From: an uncultured SAR116 cluster alpha proteobacterium
Lineage (GTDB): Bacteria; Pseudomonadota; Alphaproteobacteria; Puniceispirillales; Marisalimonadaceae
NCBI GenBank assembly: GCA_902528415.1
Contig: CABZSR010000007.1
Coordinates: 18,646-82,645 of the forward strand
Reading direction: 5' to 3'
DNA: 64,000 bases
Under the pieces are notes generated by a model. That model worked only from the letters and a program-made list of their open reading frames with translations, had not been told where the DNA came from and made no database searches. The position numbers and the translations under genes are program-made. Positions 50,763 to 60,732 of this stretch are shown here, piece by piece. Position 1 is the stretch's first letter. Each line of letters begins with the position of its first letter.

Positions 50763-51572
50763 ATGTTAAATGCACAAAAAAAATTTCAAAGGGCACATGG
50801 TAATATTAATGTCAAAATTAATAAAAACGAAATTAATCGCTTCTACCAGTCAGGTTCTGCAAAAGTTTTTTACCCAAAGTCTTCCCAAGAAATTAAAGAA
50901 CTAGTCCTTGTAAATACTGCTGGTGGATTAACTAGTGGTGATAATTTTTTTTATAATATTGAGATAACTAACAAGTCAAAAATCTTTGTAACAACTCAGA
51001 CCGCCGAAAGAGTTTACAAAGGAATAAATGATAATGCTGAAATTAAAATTACATTGTCTTTGGATGACACAAGTAAACTATTTTGGATACCTCAAGAACT
51101 TATTCTATTTAATAATTGTAGTCTGTACAGAAGAATTGAAGTTGATTTAAAAACAAATTCAAATTTTCTCTTAGCTGAAACAACAATATTTGGAAGAACG
51201 GCAATGGGTGAATTTTTAGAAAAAGGGTTTTTTAAGGATAATTGGAAAATTTATGTAAATAAAAAATTAATACATGCTGAAGCATTAAGTTTAACTGGTA
51301 ATATTAAAGATAAACTATCAAGCATAGCCTGTGCTGATAATGGTGTAGCTATTTGTAATATTTTTATATCAGGACAAAATTTTTTATCCAAAGAAGATTA
51401 TTTAACCCAAACACTCAAAAGTTCAGAAATGATTTTATCTTCTCATTCAAAATGGAATGATAAAATGCTTATCAGAATAGTTTCCAAAGATGCCTATGAA
51501 TTGAAATTAATTAAAAAAAAATTAATATTATGTTTATCAGATAAAAACCTACCTAGAGTATGGAATAGTTGA
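50763..51572 (+). CDS. ureD: Urease accessory protein UreD (UreH)
   Basis: UreD is part of the UreDFG chaperone that loads nickel into urease. The 269-residue protein shows the family block VLVNTAGGLTSGDNFFYNIEITNKSKIFVTTQTAERVYKG near residues 48-87, and ELILFNNCSLYRRIEVDL in the middle. Length matches the family. Its ATG directly follows the urtE stop, so translation is probably coupled. Confidence 0.95.
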   Translation: MLNAQKKFQRAHGNINVKINKNEINRFYQSGSAKVFYPKSSQEIKELVLVNTAGGLTSGDNFFYNIEITNKSKIFVTTQTAERVYKGINDNAEIKITLSLDDTSKLFWIPQELILFNNCSLYRRIEVDLKTNSNFLLAETTIFGRTAMGEFLEKGFFKDNWKIYVNKKLIHAEALSLTGNIKDKLSSIACADNGVAICNIFISGQNFLSKEDYLTQTLKSSEMILSSHSKWNDKMLIRIVSKDAYELKLIKKKLILCLSDKNLPRVWNS

Positions 51573-51581
51573 GGAGAAAAA

Positions 51582-51884
51582 ATGAAATTATCACCAAGAG
51601 AAAAAGATAAACTTTTAGTAAGTTTAGCGGCAATAGTTGCACGAAACAGAAAAAGTAGAGGTGTTAAGCTTAATTACCCTGAAGCAATCGCACTTATAAC
51701 TGATTTTGTTATAGAAGGAGCTAGAGATGGAAAAAGCGTAGCTGAATTAATGGAAGCAGGTGCTCACGTAATTAAAAAAGACGATTGTATGTCTGGTATA
51801 CCAGATATGATTCATGACGTTCAAGTTGAAGCTACCTTTCCTGACGGAACAAAACTAGTGACAGTTCACCACCCTATTAGATAA
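51582..51884 (+). CDS. ureA: Urease gamma subunit UreA
   Basis: The 100-residue protein begins [27 protein letters not shown], which is diagnostic for the urease gamma subunit, and ends [23 protein letters not shown] precedes the ATG. It forms the structural trimer with UreB and UreC encoded next. Confidence 0.97.
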   Translation: MKLSPREKDKLLVSLAAIVARNRKSRGVKLNYPEAIALITDFVIEGARDGKSVAELMEAGAHVIKKDDCMSGIPDMIHDVQVEATFPDGTKLVTVHHPIR

Positions 51885-51895
51885 AGGAGAAACCA

Positions 51896-52201
51896 ATGAA
51901 ACCTGGAGAAATAATTACTCTTGATGAAAAAATAACCTTAAATGAATCATCTAAAATAAAAAAAATCAAAGTTTCTAATACTGGAGATAGACCAATTCAA
52001 GTGGGAAGTCATTACCATTTTTTTGAAAGTAACAAATTTCTGTCTTTTGATAGAGAACTCGCAAAAGGAATGCGTTTAAATATTGCGGCAGGAACTGCTG
52101 TTCGTTTTGAACCAGGTCAAACTAGAGAGATAGAATTAATAGACATAAAAGGAAAAAGAAATATTTTTGGATTTAATCAAGAAATCATGGGGGCACTATA
52201 A
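51896..52201 (+). CDS. ureB: Urease beta subunit UreB
   Basis: The 101-residue protein begins [17 protein letters not shown] and has [21 protein letters not shown] and [17 protein letters not shown], standard urease beta features. AAAGGAG precedes the ATG. The stop codon overlaps the ureC start by one base (TAATG). Confidence 0.97.
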   Translation: MKPGEIITLDEKITLNESSKIKKIKVSNTGDRPIQVGSHYHFFESNKFLSFDRELAKGMRLNIAAGTAVRFEPGQTREIELIDIKGKRNIFGFNQEIMGAL

Positions 52202-53910
52202 TGAGTTCAAATATTTCAAGATCTTCTTACAGTGAGATGTATGGCCCTACAACTGGTGACAAAGTTAGATTGGCAGACACAGATTTAATCATAGAAGTAG
52301 AAAATGATTTTACTGTTTATGGTGAGGAAGTGAAGTTTGGAGGTGGAAAAGTTATAAGAGACGGTATGGGACAGTCTCAAGTTACGCGTAAAGATGGTGC
52401 TGTCGACACTGTAATTACTAATGCTTTGGTTGTTGACATAAATGGAATATTCAAAGCAGATATTGGAATAAAGGATGGTTTAATACATAAAATTGGAAAA
52501 TCAGGGAACCCTGATACACAACCTCAAATTGATATCATAATAGGGCCTGGAACAGAAATTATAGCTGGAGAAGGTAAAATAATAACAGCAGGAGGGTTTG
52601 ATTCCCACATTCATTTCATATGTCCCCAACAAATTGAGGATGCACTTCACTCTGGTTTAACAACAATGCTTGGTGGTGGGACTGGTCCAGCTCATGGAAC
52701 TTTAGCAACCACATGTACACCTGGATCTTGGCATATAAGTAGAATGATCCAATCTGCAGATGCTTTTTCTATGAATTTAGCGTTTGCAGGAAAAGGAAAT
52801 TCGTCAAAACCTGAAGGGTTGATTGAACAGGTTAATGCTGGCGCATGTGCATTAAAACTTCACGAGGACTGGGGAACAACACCTGGTGCTATTGATAACT
52901 GTTTAAATGTTGCAGATAAAATGGATGTGCAAGTTATGATACATACTGACACATTGAATGAAAGTGGATTTGTAGAAAATACTATAGAAGCAATTAAAAA
53001 TAGAACTATTCATGCTTTTCATACTGAAGGAGCTGGAGGAGGACATGCGCCAGATATTATAAAAGTTTGTGGAAATCAAAATGTTATTCCATCATCAACA
53101 AACCCAACAAGACCCTATACAATTAATACCCTAGAGGAACATCTCGATATGCTTATGGTTTGTCATCACTTAGATAAATCAATACCTGAAGATGTTGCTT
53201 TTGCAGAAAGTAGAATAAGAAAGGAAACAATAGCCGCTGAGGATATACTCCACGATATGGGAGCCTTTTCAATAATTGCGTCTGACAGTCAAGCTATGGG
53301 AAGAGTTGGAGAGGTTATAATAAGAACTTGGCAGACAGCTCATAAAATGAAAATACAAAGAGGTCGACTTAGAGAAGAAAATGGTGATAACGATAATGTA
53401 AGAGTAAAAAGATATATAGCCAAGTATACTATCAACCCTGCAATTACACATGGGATTTCTCAACATATTGGATCAATAAGTGAAGGAAAAAGAGCAGACA
53501 TAGTTTTATGGGATCCTGCTTTTTTCGGTGTTAAACCTGAAATTGTAATGATAGGTGGCAGTATTGCCTGCGCACAAATGGGTGATCCCAATGCGTCTAT
53601 TCCAACCCCTCAACCAGTTTATACCAGGCCGATGTTCTCATCTTTCGGAAGATCACTTGAAGCATCATCAATAACTTTTGTAAGTAAAGATTCGATCAAA
53701 ACTGGTAGTTTAGACAGTTTGAACTTAGCTAAAGAGACAATTGGTGTTGAAAAAACAAGAGATATTTCAAAAGAAAATATGGTATTTAATAATTACTGTC
53801 CTGATATATCAGTAGATCCAGAAACATATGAAGTTACAGCTGACGGTAATATACTTACTTGTGAACCAGCAACTGAGCTTCCACTAGCTCAAAGATATTT
53901 TTTATTTTAG
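52201..53910 (+). CDS. ureC: Urease alpha subunit UreC (catalytic)
   Basis: UreC hydrolyses urea to ammonia and carbamate at a dinickel site. The 569-residue protein retains the metal His pair in [14 protein letters not shown], the carbamylated Lys in [15 protein letters not shown] and the active-site flap Cys-His in [15 protein letters not shown]. The Asp ligand lies in [12 protein letters not shown]. Length is normal. All catalytic residues appear intact, so activity depends on maturation, for which UreG below is broken. Confidence 0.98.
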   Translation: MSSNISRSSYSEMYGPTTGDKVRLADTDLIIEVENDFTVYGEEVKFGGGKVIRDGMGQSQVTRKDGAVDTVITNALVVDINGIFKADIGIKDGLIHKIGKSGNPDTQPQIDIIIGPGTEIIAGEGKIITAGGFDSHIHFICPQQIEDALHSGLTTMLGGGTGPAHGTLATTCTPGSWHISRMIQSADAFSMNLAFAGKGNSSKPEGLIEQVNAGACALKLHEDWGTTPGAIDNCLNVADKMDVQVMIHTDTLNESGFVENTIEAIKNRTIHAFHTEGAGGGHAPDIIKVCGNQNVIPSSTNPTRPYTINTLEEHLDMLMVCHHLDKSIPEDVAFAESRIRKETIAAEDILHDMGAFSIIASDSQAMGRVGEVIIRTWQTAHKMKIQRGRLREENGDNDNVRVKRYIAKYTINPAITHGISQHIGSISEGKRADIVLWDPAFFGVKPEIVMIGGSIACAQMGDPNASIPTPQPVYTRPMFSSFGRSLEASSITFVSKDSIKTGSLDSLNLAKETIGVEKTRDISKENMVFNNYCPDISVDPETYEVTADGNILTCEPATELPLAQRYFLF

Positions 53911-53918
53911 GTGTATTT

Positions 53919-54359
53919 ATGATAGTAGAAAAAGTTATACCTGATGCTTCAAATGAAAAAATAAAAGATACTATAACACTAACATATCACGACAGATTTA
54001 TTAGGCGAAAAAAACTTATTTCAGATAATAAAGTTGAGTTTTTAGTTAATTTACCTGAAACTATTTCATTAAAGGAAAATAATTCGTTTGTGTTAGAAAA
54101 TGGTTCCTTAATTTTAATTAAATATGCAAAGGAACCTTTGTTAGAAATAGCAAGTGAAAACTTAATGAAAATAGTATGGCACATAGGTAATAGACATATA
54201 CCGTGTCAAATTGAACTTGATCGTCTGTTAATACAAGAAGATAAAGTAATTGAAGAACTAATTATAAAATTAGGGGGTAAAATTAAAAAAATACATGAAG
54301 AGTTTTGTCCTGAGGGTGGAGCTTACGGTTTAGGAAGAACACATGGACATAAGCATTAA
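53919..54359 (+). CDS. ureE: Urease accessory protein UreE (nickel carrier)
   Basis: UreE brings nickel to the UreDFG complex. The 146-residue protein has a central WHIGNRHIPCQIE block containing the conserved nickel-site His, and a C-terminal [10 protein letters not shown] tail that is moderately His-rich. Length is normal. It overlaps ureF by 17 bp. Confidence 0.94.
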   Translation: MIVEKVIPDASNEKIKDTITLTYHDRFIRRKKLISDNKVEFLVNLPETISLKENNSFVLENGSLILIKYAKEPLLEIASENLMKIVWHIGNRHIPCQIELDRLLIQEDKVIEELIIKLGGKIKKIHEEFCPEGGAYGLGRTHGHKH

Positions 54360-54999
54360 AGAAATAGAACCAAAGTTTGATTACCATCAATTATTACTTT
54401 CATGGTTTTCCCCTACTTTTCCTATAGGAAGCTATAATTTTTCACATGGTTTAGAAGCTGCTATAGAAATGAATTATATAAGAGATATTGAAAGTTTAGA
54501 AAATTGGATAAATTATTTAATTAATTTTGGATCCGCTAAAACAGATACCATTTTACTTTCTAACTCGTACCAAGGTAAAAATATAAATGAACTTGCTTTT
54601 GCTTTATGCCCTTCAAAAGAAAGATGGATTGAAACAAAAAAACTAGGAAATGCTTTTTGTAAAAATATTAGTGAACATTGGTCTTTTAATATTGGGAATA
54701 ACTTAGCATATCCAGTTGCTATAGGAAAAGCTGGGGCTTTTTTTAAAATACCTTTAGAACAACTTTTAATAACTTTCATGCAAAGTTTTGTTTCAAATTT
54801 AGTGAATGTTGGTATCAAACATGTTCCATTAGGGCAGAGTGACGGTCAAAGAATACTGGTAAAGCTATTACCTAATATAAGAGAATTAGCTTTGAAATAC
54901 AAAGAGTGTGAAATTGACGATTTAGGAACCTCAGCATTTATATCTGACCTAACAAGCATGTATCACGAAACTTTAAACAATAGGATTTATCAAACATGA
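54343..54999 (+). CDS. ureF: Urease accessory protein UreF
   Basis: UreF is the helical part of the UreDFG activation complex. The 218-residue protein has [26 protein letters not shown] (about residues 17-42), the family hallmark. A late [21 protein letters not shown] segment is also typical. It overlaps both ureE and ureG, so the three are translationally coupled. Confidence 0.94.
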   Translation: MDISIKEIEPKFDYHQLLLSWFSPTFPIGSYNFSHGLEAAIEMNYIRDIESLENWINYLINFGSAKTDTILLSNSYQGKNINELAFALCPSKERWIETKKLGNAFCKNISEHWSFNIGNNLAYPVAIGKAGAFFKIPLEQLLITFMQSFVSNLVNVGIKHVPLGQSDGQRILVKLLPNIRELALKYKECEIDDLGTSAFISDLTSMYHETLNNRIYQT

Positions 55000-55617
55000 T
55001 TAATAAATTTGGACCACTTAAAGTTGGTATTGGAGGACCTGTAGGTGCGGGTAAAACTAGTTTAACTGAAGCTCTTTGTAAAAAACTTTCAAAAAAAATC
55101 TCAATGGCAGTTATATCTAACGATATATATACTATAGAAGATGCTGAGTATCTCATGAAAGCACAAGCTCTACCTTTAGAGAGAATTAAAGGTGTGGAAA
55201 CGGGGGGGTGTCCTCATACCGCTATCAGAGAAGATGCATCTATTAATTTGTTAGCTGTTGACGAATTAAAAGAAAAATTTCCTGATTTAGATTTAATTTT
55301 AATTGAATCGGGGGGAGATAATTTGGCTGCAACATTTAGTCCAGAGCTTGTTGATTTATCAATATATGTTATTGATGTCGCAATGGGGGGGGGACATCCC
55401 AAGAAAAGGTGGGCCAGCTATAACAAGATCAGATTTGCTTTTAATAAATAAAACAGATTTAGCTCCACATGTTGGAGTTAATTTAGAAGTAATGCAAAAT
55501 GATGTAGAACTTGCAAGGAATAGATTACCTTATGTTTTTGGTCAGATGAAAAATAATGATGGAATAGAACAAATTACATCTTTTCTGAATACTGAGGGTG
55601 GACTATCTTTAAATTAA
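54996..55617 (+). pseudogene. ureG: UreG (urease nickel-insertion GTPase), frameshifted in a nine-G tract
   Basis: UreG is the GTPase that drives nickel insertion. The first frame gives [27 protein letters not shown] (P-loop), [14 protein letters not shown] and [27 protein letters not shown], then shifts at G55385-55393. The correct continuation, [28 protein letters not shown], is in the next frame to 55617. Eight Gs instead of nine would restore a 206-residue protein of normal length. Two more G-runs of seven and six occur at conserved Gly codons. It may be a sequencing error, a lesion, phase variation or programmed slippage. Confidence 0.9.
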
Positions 55618-55626
55618 AATTAAATT

Positions 55627-57399
55627 TTATTCTTCTTTAAAGTTCGTTATCCAAATTGTCTGATACGGATTAAGTTTAATGTTCTGTTCATCCTTGAAAC
55701 TAACTTCAGGGTTTAATAAATCATACCATTTTTCATCATCAATTAAGTTTATCATGTTAGTATTTAAGTCAATGTTTTTTGAAGTGACATTTGTAATTGC
55801 GAAAATACTTTGACGTCTATCCCTACTCTGTCTCCAAACTGAAAAGACATTTTTATTTAAATTTAAAGTAAATTGAGTTGCATTTGGATGAAAAGCAGGC
55901 TGAGCTTTTCTAATAGATATTAATGTTTTTAAAAGTTCGTAACATTTATTTTCAATTGAGTTTTCATCATTCAAAGTAGCTTCTAAATTTGAATAATTCC
56001 ATTTATGCCTATTAAGGTCTCTTTTCACCTTACTATTTAGATAAGATTTATCATCATTTCGGGTAGCAAAAAAAGAGTTAAAATAAAAAGCAGGAACACC
56101 TTCAATAGATAAAATAATACAATGTGATGCTATAAATCGCTCTAAAGAATATTTTCCCATACTATCTTCATCAGTATACTGTAAAGCGTTAAATAATGAT
56201 ATGTTAGCTTCGTAAACTTTTTCTTCCTTTGACGGCAACTTTCTCATTGAAAACTGACTACCGTTCTTTTCTAATCTCATCAACATACCATTGATTTCTT
56301 CTTCAGATAAAACACCTTCAGCTGGTCTCATCCCTATTCCATCATGAGATGCAATAAAATTTAAATATGCATTACCAACTTGTGCAGGTGGCATTTTCAT
56401 ACTCCATTTTGTGAGTGACGAAGAATCTCCAAATAAAAATGTATGGACAATTAATGGAGGTAAAGGAAAATTATATATCCAGTGTGCTTCATCATTTTTT
56501 CCAAAATAGCTTAGGTTTTCCTCTTTTGGTAAATTTGTTTCTGTTACTATAATTATATTCTTATCAAGTTGATCAACAATATCCCTAAGTAACTTAATTA
56601 TTTCATGAGTTTCAGGTAAATTGAGACACGTGGTTCCAGTTTCTTTCCAAATAAAAGCTACAGCATCTAATCTAAATATTTTTATCCCATAACTAGACAA
56701 TTTTAATATTAAAGTAATAAACTCTAATAAGACGTCTGGATTTCTAAAATCTAAATCAATTTGATCATAACTGAATGTACACCATAAATTTTTGGTATCA
56801 TTTAATATTTTAATCTTTTTTAGAAGATCGTGATCTCGTGGTCTAATAACATTACTATAATCGTAATTATTATTAATTGTAAAAAAATAGTCTTTACCGG
56901 GATTCTTATTCAAAAGAAAATTTTTAAACCATTTCCCTTCAGAAGAAGCGTGATTTAAGACCAAATCTGTCATAACATTAGCATTTTTTGATAATATTTT
57001 TATTTCATCCCAAGTTCCAAATGCTGGGTCTATATCTTCATGATTTTTAACAGAAAAACCTCCGTCTCCACTTGATGGAAAAAAAGGTAAAAAATGAATA
57101 CTGTCTATGAATGAAGAAAAAAATTTATTATAAAATGAAATAAAATCACTAATTGTTTTTCCATACAGCCCATTTTTAACATTATCAGCATATGTAATTA
57201 GTAAAGTAGTTTTTTCAGACCAGGGCTCATTAACATCGGTAGAAGTATTTTTTGATTTATAAAGATTAATCAATTGATTAATTTTTTTGGAATAATCAAG
57301 GGTTTTGTCCGCAGATATAGTTGACCTATAGATATAGTTTAATCTTTTTAAAACGTCTAAATTAATATTATCATTAATTTTATTATCTGAGATCTTCAT
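55627..57399 (-). CDS. GH13 sugar phosphorylase, likely glucosylglycerate phosphorylase
   Basis: The 590-residue GH13 enzyme is of the sucrose-phosphorylase type. It has the nucleophile Asp in GIKIFRLDAVAFIWKETGT, the acid/base Glu in IIIVTETNLPKEENLSYFG and the third Asp in FIASHDGIGMRPAEGV. Sucrose, glucosylglycerate and glucosylglycerol phosphorylases share this pattern. The adjacent synthase and phosphatase genes favour glucosylglycerate, giving Glc-1-phosphate and glycerate. The start overlaps the synthase stop by 17 bp. Confidence 0.87.
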   Translation of the reverse strand: MKISDNKINDNINLDVLKRLNYIYRSTISADKTLDYSKKINQLINLYKSKNTSTDVNEPWSEKTTLLITYADNVKNGLYGKTISDFISFYNKFFSSFIDSIHFLPFFPSSGDGGFSVKNHEDIDPAFGTWDEIKILSKNANVMTDLVLNHASSEGKWFKNFLLNKNPGKDYFFTINNNYDYSNVIRPRDHDLLKKIKILNDTKNLWCTFSYDQIDLDFRNPDVLLEFITLILKLSSYGIKIFRLDAVAFIWKETGTTCLNLPETHEIIKLLRDIVDQLDKNIIIVTETNLPKEENLSYFGKNDEAHWIYNFPLPPLIVHTFLFGDSSSLTKWSMKMPPAQVGNAYLNFIASHDGIGMRPAEGVLSEEEINGMLMRLEKNGSQFSMRKLPSKEEKVYEANISLFNALQYTDEDSMGKYSLERFIASHCIILSIEGVPAFYFNSFFATRNDDKSYLNSKVKRDLNRHKWNYSNLEATLNDENSIENKCYELLKTLISIRKAQPAFHPNATQFTLNLNKNVFSVWRQSRDRRQSIFAITNVTSKNIDLNTNMINLIDDEKWYDLLNPEVSFKDEQNIKLNPYQTIWITNFKEE

Positions 57400-58618
57400 T
57401 ATCTAATTCAACACTTGATTTTAATCTATCTAAAAAGTCAGGAATTGCACTCAGAACTCTGTTCCATGTAGGTATAAATGGTGTTTCCATTGGGTTTTCA
57501 AAAAATGATTCTCCTGCTTTCATTATATTTAAAGCAAAAAGTTCAACTGTTTTTTCTTCAATATGAGAATCAAAAGTTAAACCATTCATTTGAGCATCAC
57601 TTCTATATATATCAATCATATCTAAGGCTGATCTATAGTAAGTTGCCTTTATACTTCTAAAAGTTTCTAAAGTAAAAATATTACCTTGAGTTGCAAGTTT
57701 TCTAATGAGTGCTTTAGTTATGTCGATAGACATTCTAGATAAACCTAAATTATCATCCTTTTCAGATAAATCCTGATGTTTGTGATCATAGGTTTGAGCT
57801 AAATCTACTTGACATATTCTATTACTAGAATGATTTCTTTGCATCTCTGATAAGATTCCTATTTCTAACCCCCAGTCTGATGGAATTCTTAGTTGTGGAA
57901 GTAAGTTTTTTCTAAAAGAAAATTCACCCGCAAGTGGATAGCGAAATGACTTCATAAAATCTAGATAATCACTTTTTCCTATTGTTCTTTCCATTGCTAA
58001 CAATAGCGGAAACACCAATAATCTGGAAACTCTACCATTCATTTTGGAGTCTGCAACCCTTGGATAATATCCTTTACAGAACTGAAAATTAAAAACTGGA
58101 TTAGCTACTGGATAAAATAGTTTAGCCAGAAGTGATTTTTCATATGTTAGAATATCGCAGTCATGTAAGGCTATTGATTCTGCTTTACCTCTAGCTAATG
58201 TCATACCTATACAATACCAAACGTTTCTACCTTTACCAAACTCACCAGGAGCCAATCCTTTTGATTTTAGTTCTTTATCAAGTTCTGTTAATCTTGGTCC
58301 ATCATTCCAAAGCATAGAAAATGGGAGTTTTAATTTTTTAAAAAAATTATATGCTTTTTTGTATTCTTCGTGATTTGCTTTGTCCAATCCTATTACAATA
58401 TGATTTAAAAAATCTGTCTTATTTATTTCATTAATTATTTTAGGTAGAGCTTTTCCATCAATTTCAGAGAACAAACTTGGAAGTATTAGTTCCATTGGAT
58501 TATCTTTAGAAAAATTAATTAAATCATTTTCTAATTTTTTGTAATTCTTTTCTGACGATGAACCATAAGAAAAATCGTGCAAGTTGGCTACAATACCATT
58601 TTGATAAAAGCTACCCAT
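57383..58618 (-). CDS. Glucosyl-3-phosphoglycerate synthase (GpgS, GT81)
   Basis: GpgS transfers glucose from NDP-glucose to 3-phosphoglycerate. The 411-residue protein has the family pieces LPSLFSEIDGKALPKI, LDKELKSKGLAPGEFGKGRNVWYCIGM and the metal motif ALHDCDILTYEKSL (DxD-like, about residue 152). The segment FMKSFRYPLAGEFSFRK follows. Mannosyl-3-phosphoglycerate synthase is a more distant alternative. AGGA precedes the ATG by eight bases. It is the middle gene of the operon with the phosphatase and phosphorylase. Confidence 0.87.
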   Translation of the reverse strand: MGSFYQNGIVANLHDFSYGSSSEKNYKKLENDLINFSKDNPMELILPSLFSEIDGKALPKIINEINKTDFLNHIVIGLDKANHEEYKKAYNFFKKLKLPFSMLWNDGPRLTELDKELKSKGLAPGEFGKGRNVWYCIGMTLARGKAESIALHDCDILTYEKSLLAKLFYPVANPVFNFQFCKGYYPRVADSKMNGRVSRLLVFPLLLAMERTIGKSDYLDFMKSFRYPLAGEFSFRKNLLPQLRIPSDWGLEIGILSEMQRNHSSNRICQVDLAQTYDHKHQDLSEKDDNLGLSRMSIDITKALIRKLATQGNIFTLETFRSIKATYYRSALDMIDIYRSDAQMNGLTFDSHIEEKTVELFALNIMKAGESFFENPMETPFIPTWNRVLSAIPDFLDRLKSSVELDNEDLR

Positions 58619-58622
58619 TTAT

Positions 58623-59447
58623 CTATCCTACAAAATTAATATTTATTTTTTTTAAGGAAGATTTTATAACCTCTTCCCATCCTTTTGGAGCATATTTTTT
58701 AGCTCTAATAATATTTTTTATTTCTAAATCAATCAAATTATCTTTGTTTGGTAATGGTATTATACATGGTTGATCTGATTGTTTTAACATCGAAATATCA
58801 TTTGGGCTGTCGCCAACAACAATAGTATACGGATTAGACTTAAGTTCAGTTCTAAGTTTTTTAACAACTGATTTCATTGCAAACCCTTTTGAACAGTCAT
58901 CACAAATATTAAAAACTCTTCCACCTTCATGTAATTTTAATCCAAGACTTTTTAAAAACAAACTAAACTCTCTAATGAGTTTTCGTGATCCATTAAAAAT
59001 TAATGGCAATGAATAATCTCTATTTAAAGCGAAGGGTAAATATTTATGATTTAAACCAAGTGTCTGCATTTGTTTGTCTTGTGTCATATCTTCAATAAAA
59101 TCACATTTTTCACGAAATTCTAAAGGAACTTTCGTTTTGAAAATTTCTAAAATTTCTTTGATTGATCTACTTAAAATTATTGAATTGTCTTTCAATTTTA
59201 AATTAGCATTAAGTAAATCCAAGTTGTGGACTGCTGCTCCATTTTCAGAAATATAAGGTAATTCTTTTCCCAATTGATTAAAAAAAAGCTCAATTTCTAT
59301 TTTAGTTTTACTTGAATTAGGTATTATTTTTATACCTGTATCTAAACATTTTAATATGAAATCTTTAATATCTTGGAATTCAAAATTATCATGATCTAAT
59401 AAAGATCCATCTAGGTCTGTAAATATTAAAATATCTTCACATTTCAT
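58623..59447 (-). CDS. HAD-IIB phosphatase for glucosyl/mannosyl-3-phosphoglycerate
   Basis: The 274-residue HAD phosphatase has the nucleophile FTDLDGSLLDHDNF at residues 9-22, NSSKTKIEIELFFNQLG and YISENGAAVHN in the family pattern of MpgP/GpgP, and VVGDSPNDISMLKQSD near residue 220. It would dephosphorylate the GpgS product to glucosylglycerate. The genes are in reaction order: phosphatase, synthase, phosphorylase, separated by 4 bp or overlapping. Confidence 0.87.
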   Translation of the reverse strand: MKCEDILIFTDLDGSLLDHDNFEFQDIKDFILKCLDTGIKIIPNSSKTKIEIELFFNQLGKELPYISENGAAVHNLDLLNANLKLKDNSIILSRSIKEILEIFKTKVPLEFREKCDFIEDMTQDKQMQTLGLNHKYLPFALNRDYSLPLIFNGSRKLIREFSLFLKSLGLKLHEGGRVFNICDDCSKGFAMKSVVKKLRTELKSNPYTIVVGDSPNDISMLKQSDQPCIIPLPNKDNLIDLEIKNIIRAKKYAPKGWEEVIKSSLKKININFVG

Positions 59448-59475
59448 ATTCGGGAACTTATCTACAATTTAAACA

Positions 59476-60702
59476 TTATAAAGATTTTTGTTTGGTTACA
59501 AATATATTTGATGATTTATTAGGCAAAAGCAACCCTGAGATTATAATAGCAATAGATATAAACGCTAGTGCTTCAAGAATAAATGAAAAATTGTATCCAT
59601 TTTTTAATAGATATGATGTTACGGGTAACACGCAAGCTCCAGCACATAAGTTGACCATAAATTTTATAGAGAGAACCCTACCCCTCCAATTATCTTGAAC
59701 GTATTTAACTAATATAACATCTGTTATAGGAACTTGCCCAAAAACAAAAATCATAGCTGCTAACATAATAAATAGTAAACTATAATCATAAGAATAACTT
59801 GCAATATATATAAAAACTAATTGACCTAAACCCATAGCTGATAAAACAAATTTTGGAGGAATTTTATCAACCAACCACCCTGTACCTATTTGGGAGAATG
59901 AAGCAATTGCATAAACAAATCCTGCTAACAGTCCAGTTACTGCTACATCATTTGAAATTTGCAACATATTGACTTCAAAGAGTCTTGGTATAAGAAATGT
60001 CAAAGATCCAAAAATAAATCCACCAGATAAGGTTACAACACTTAAACAAAGAAGCACAGTTTGCCAACCTTCCGATATTATTGATGGGTCTTTATTTTCG
60101 TTATGTGGCTTGTCTTGTGGTTTATTTTCTTCTAATTCTATAAAAGCAAATATTTGTGAAACTCCAAAGCAGAAACATATTAGTGATGGAACAATAAATG
60201 CAAGCCTCCAGTCACTGTAGAGTATCAGGAAGCCAGTTAAGATAGGAGCTATGGCAACACCCATATTTCCCCATACTCCATTAACACCCAACCTCAAACC
60301 CACTTTACCTGGTCTCTTTGTTATCATAGCAATGCCTACAGGGTGATATATCGCAGCAAAAAAACCAATAATCCCAAGAGAAATACCTAACATCATCGTT
60401 GAACTAGATAGTGCAGCTGAAATAGAACCTAAAGCTAAACCAAATGGATAAATAGTTATTAATATTGCTCTAGAATACTTGTCTGCCAACCAACCTGCTA
60501 ATGGTGCAGCCGCCCCAAACAAAATAACGCCTAGGGTACCATAAACAATAATTTGTTCATAAGATAATCCAAATTCCCTTCCAGCGTCAAAAGCAGCTTT
60601 AGCAAAAATTAACATCATAAAATGATCTAATAAATGCCCAATATTTAAATAGATATCAGGAATCGAATAAGATTTTGTACTATCTAAAGTAATCATTTTC
60701 AT
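59476..60702 (-). CDS. MFS transporter (FSR-like)
   Basis: The 408-residue protein has twelve predicted membrane segments, the inter-domain loop GWLADKYSRAILIT after segment 2 and a GWLVDKIPPKFVL repeat. The N-terminal segment LNIGHLLDHFMMLIFAKAAF recalls fosmidomycin-resistance-type MFS proteins. The substrate is unknown. It is 28 bp upstream of the phosphatase gene on the same strand, so it may move a solute tied to glucosylglycerate metabolism (inference). Confidence 0.82.
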   Translation of the reverse strand: MKMITLDSTKSYSIPDIYLNIGHLLDHFMMLIFAKAAFDAGREFGLSYEQIIVYGTLGVILFGAAAPLAGWLADKYSRAILITIYPFGLALGSISAALSSSTMMLGISLGIIGFFAAIYHPVGIAMITKRPGKVGLRLGVNGVWGNMGVAIAPILTGFLILYSDWRLAFIVPSLICFCFGVSQIFAFIELEENKPQDKPHNENKDPSIISEGWQTVLLCLSVVTLSGGFIFGSLTFLIPRLFEVNMLQISNDVAVTGLLAGFVYAIASFSQIGTGWLVDKIPPKFVLSAMGLGQLVFIYIASYSYDYSLLFIMLAAMIFVFGQVPITDVILVKYVQDNWRGRVLSIKFMVNLCAGACVLPVTSYLLKNGYNFSFILEALAFISIAIIISGLLLPNKSSNIFVTKQKSL

Positions 60703-60732
60703 GATTAAGAACCTAAAATTATAATTTCTAAT

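Noticed and set aside
55303-55617. Separate 104-residue gene inside ureG
   Set aside because: From about base 55394 onward it encodes the conserved C-terminal part of UreG; it is the frameshifted end of the same gene.
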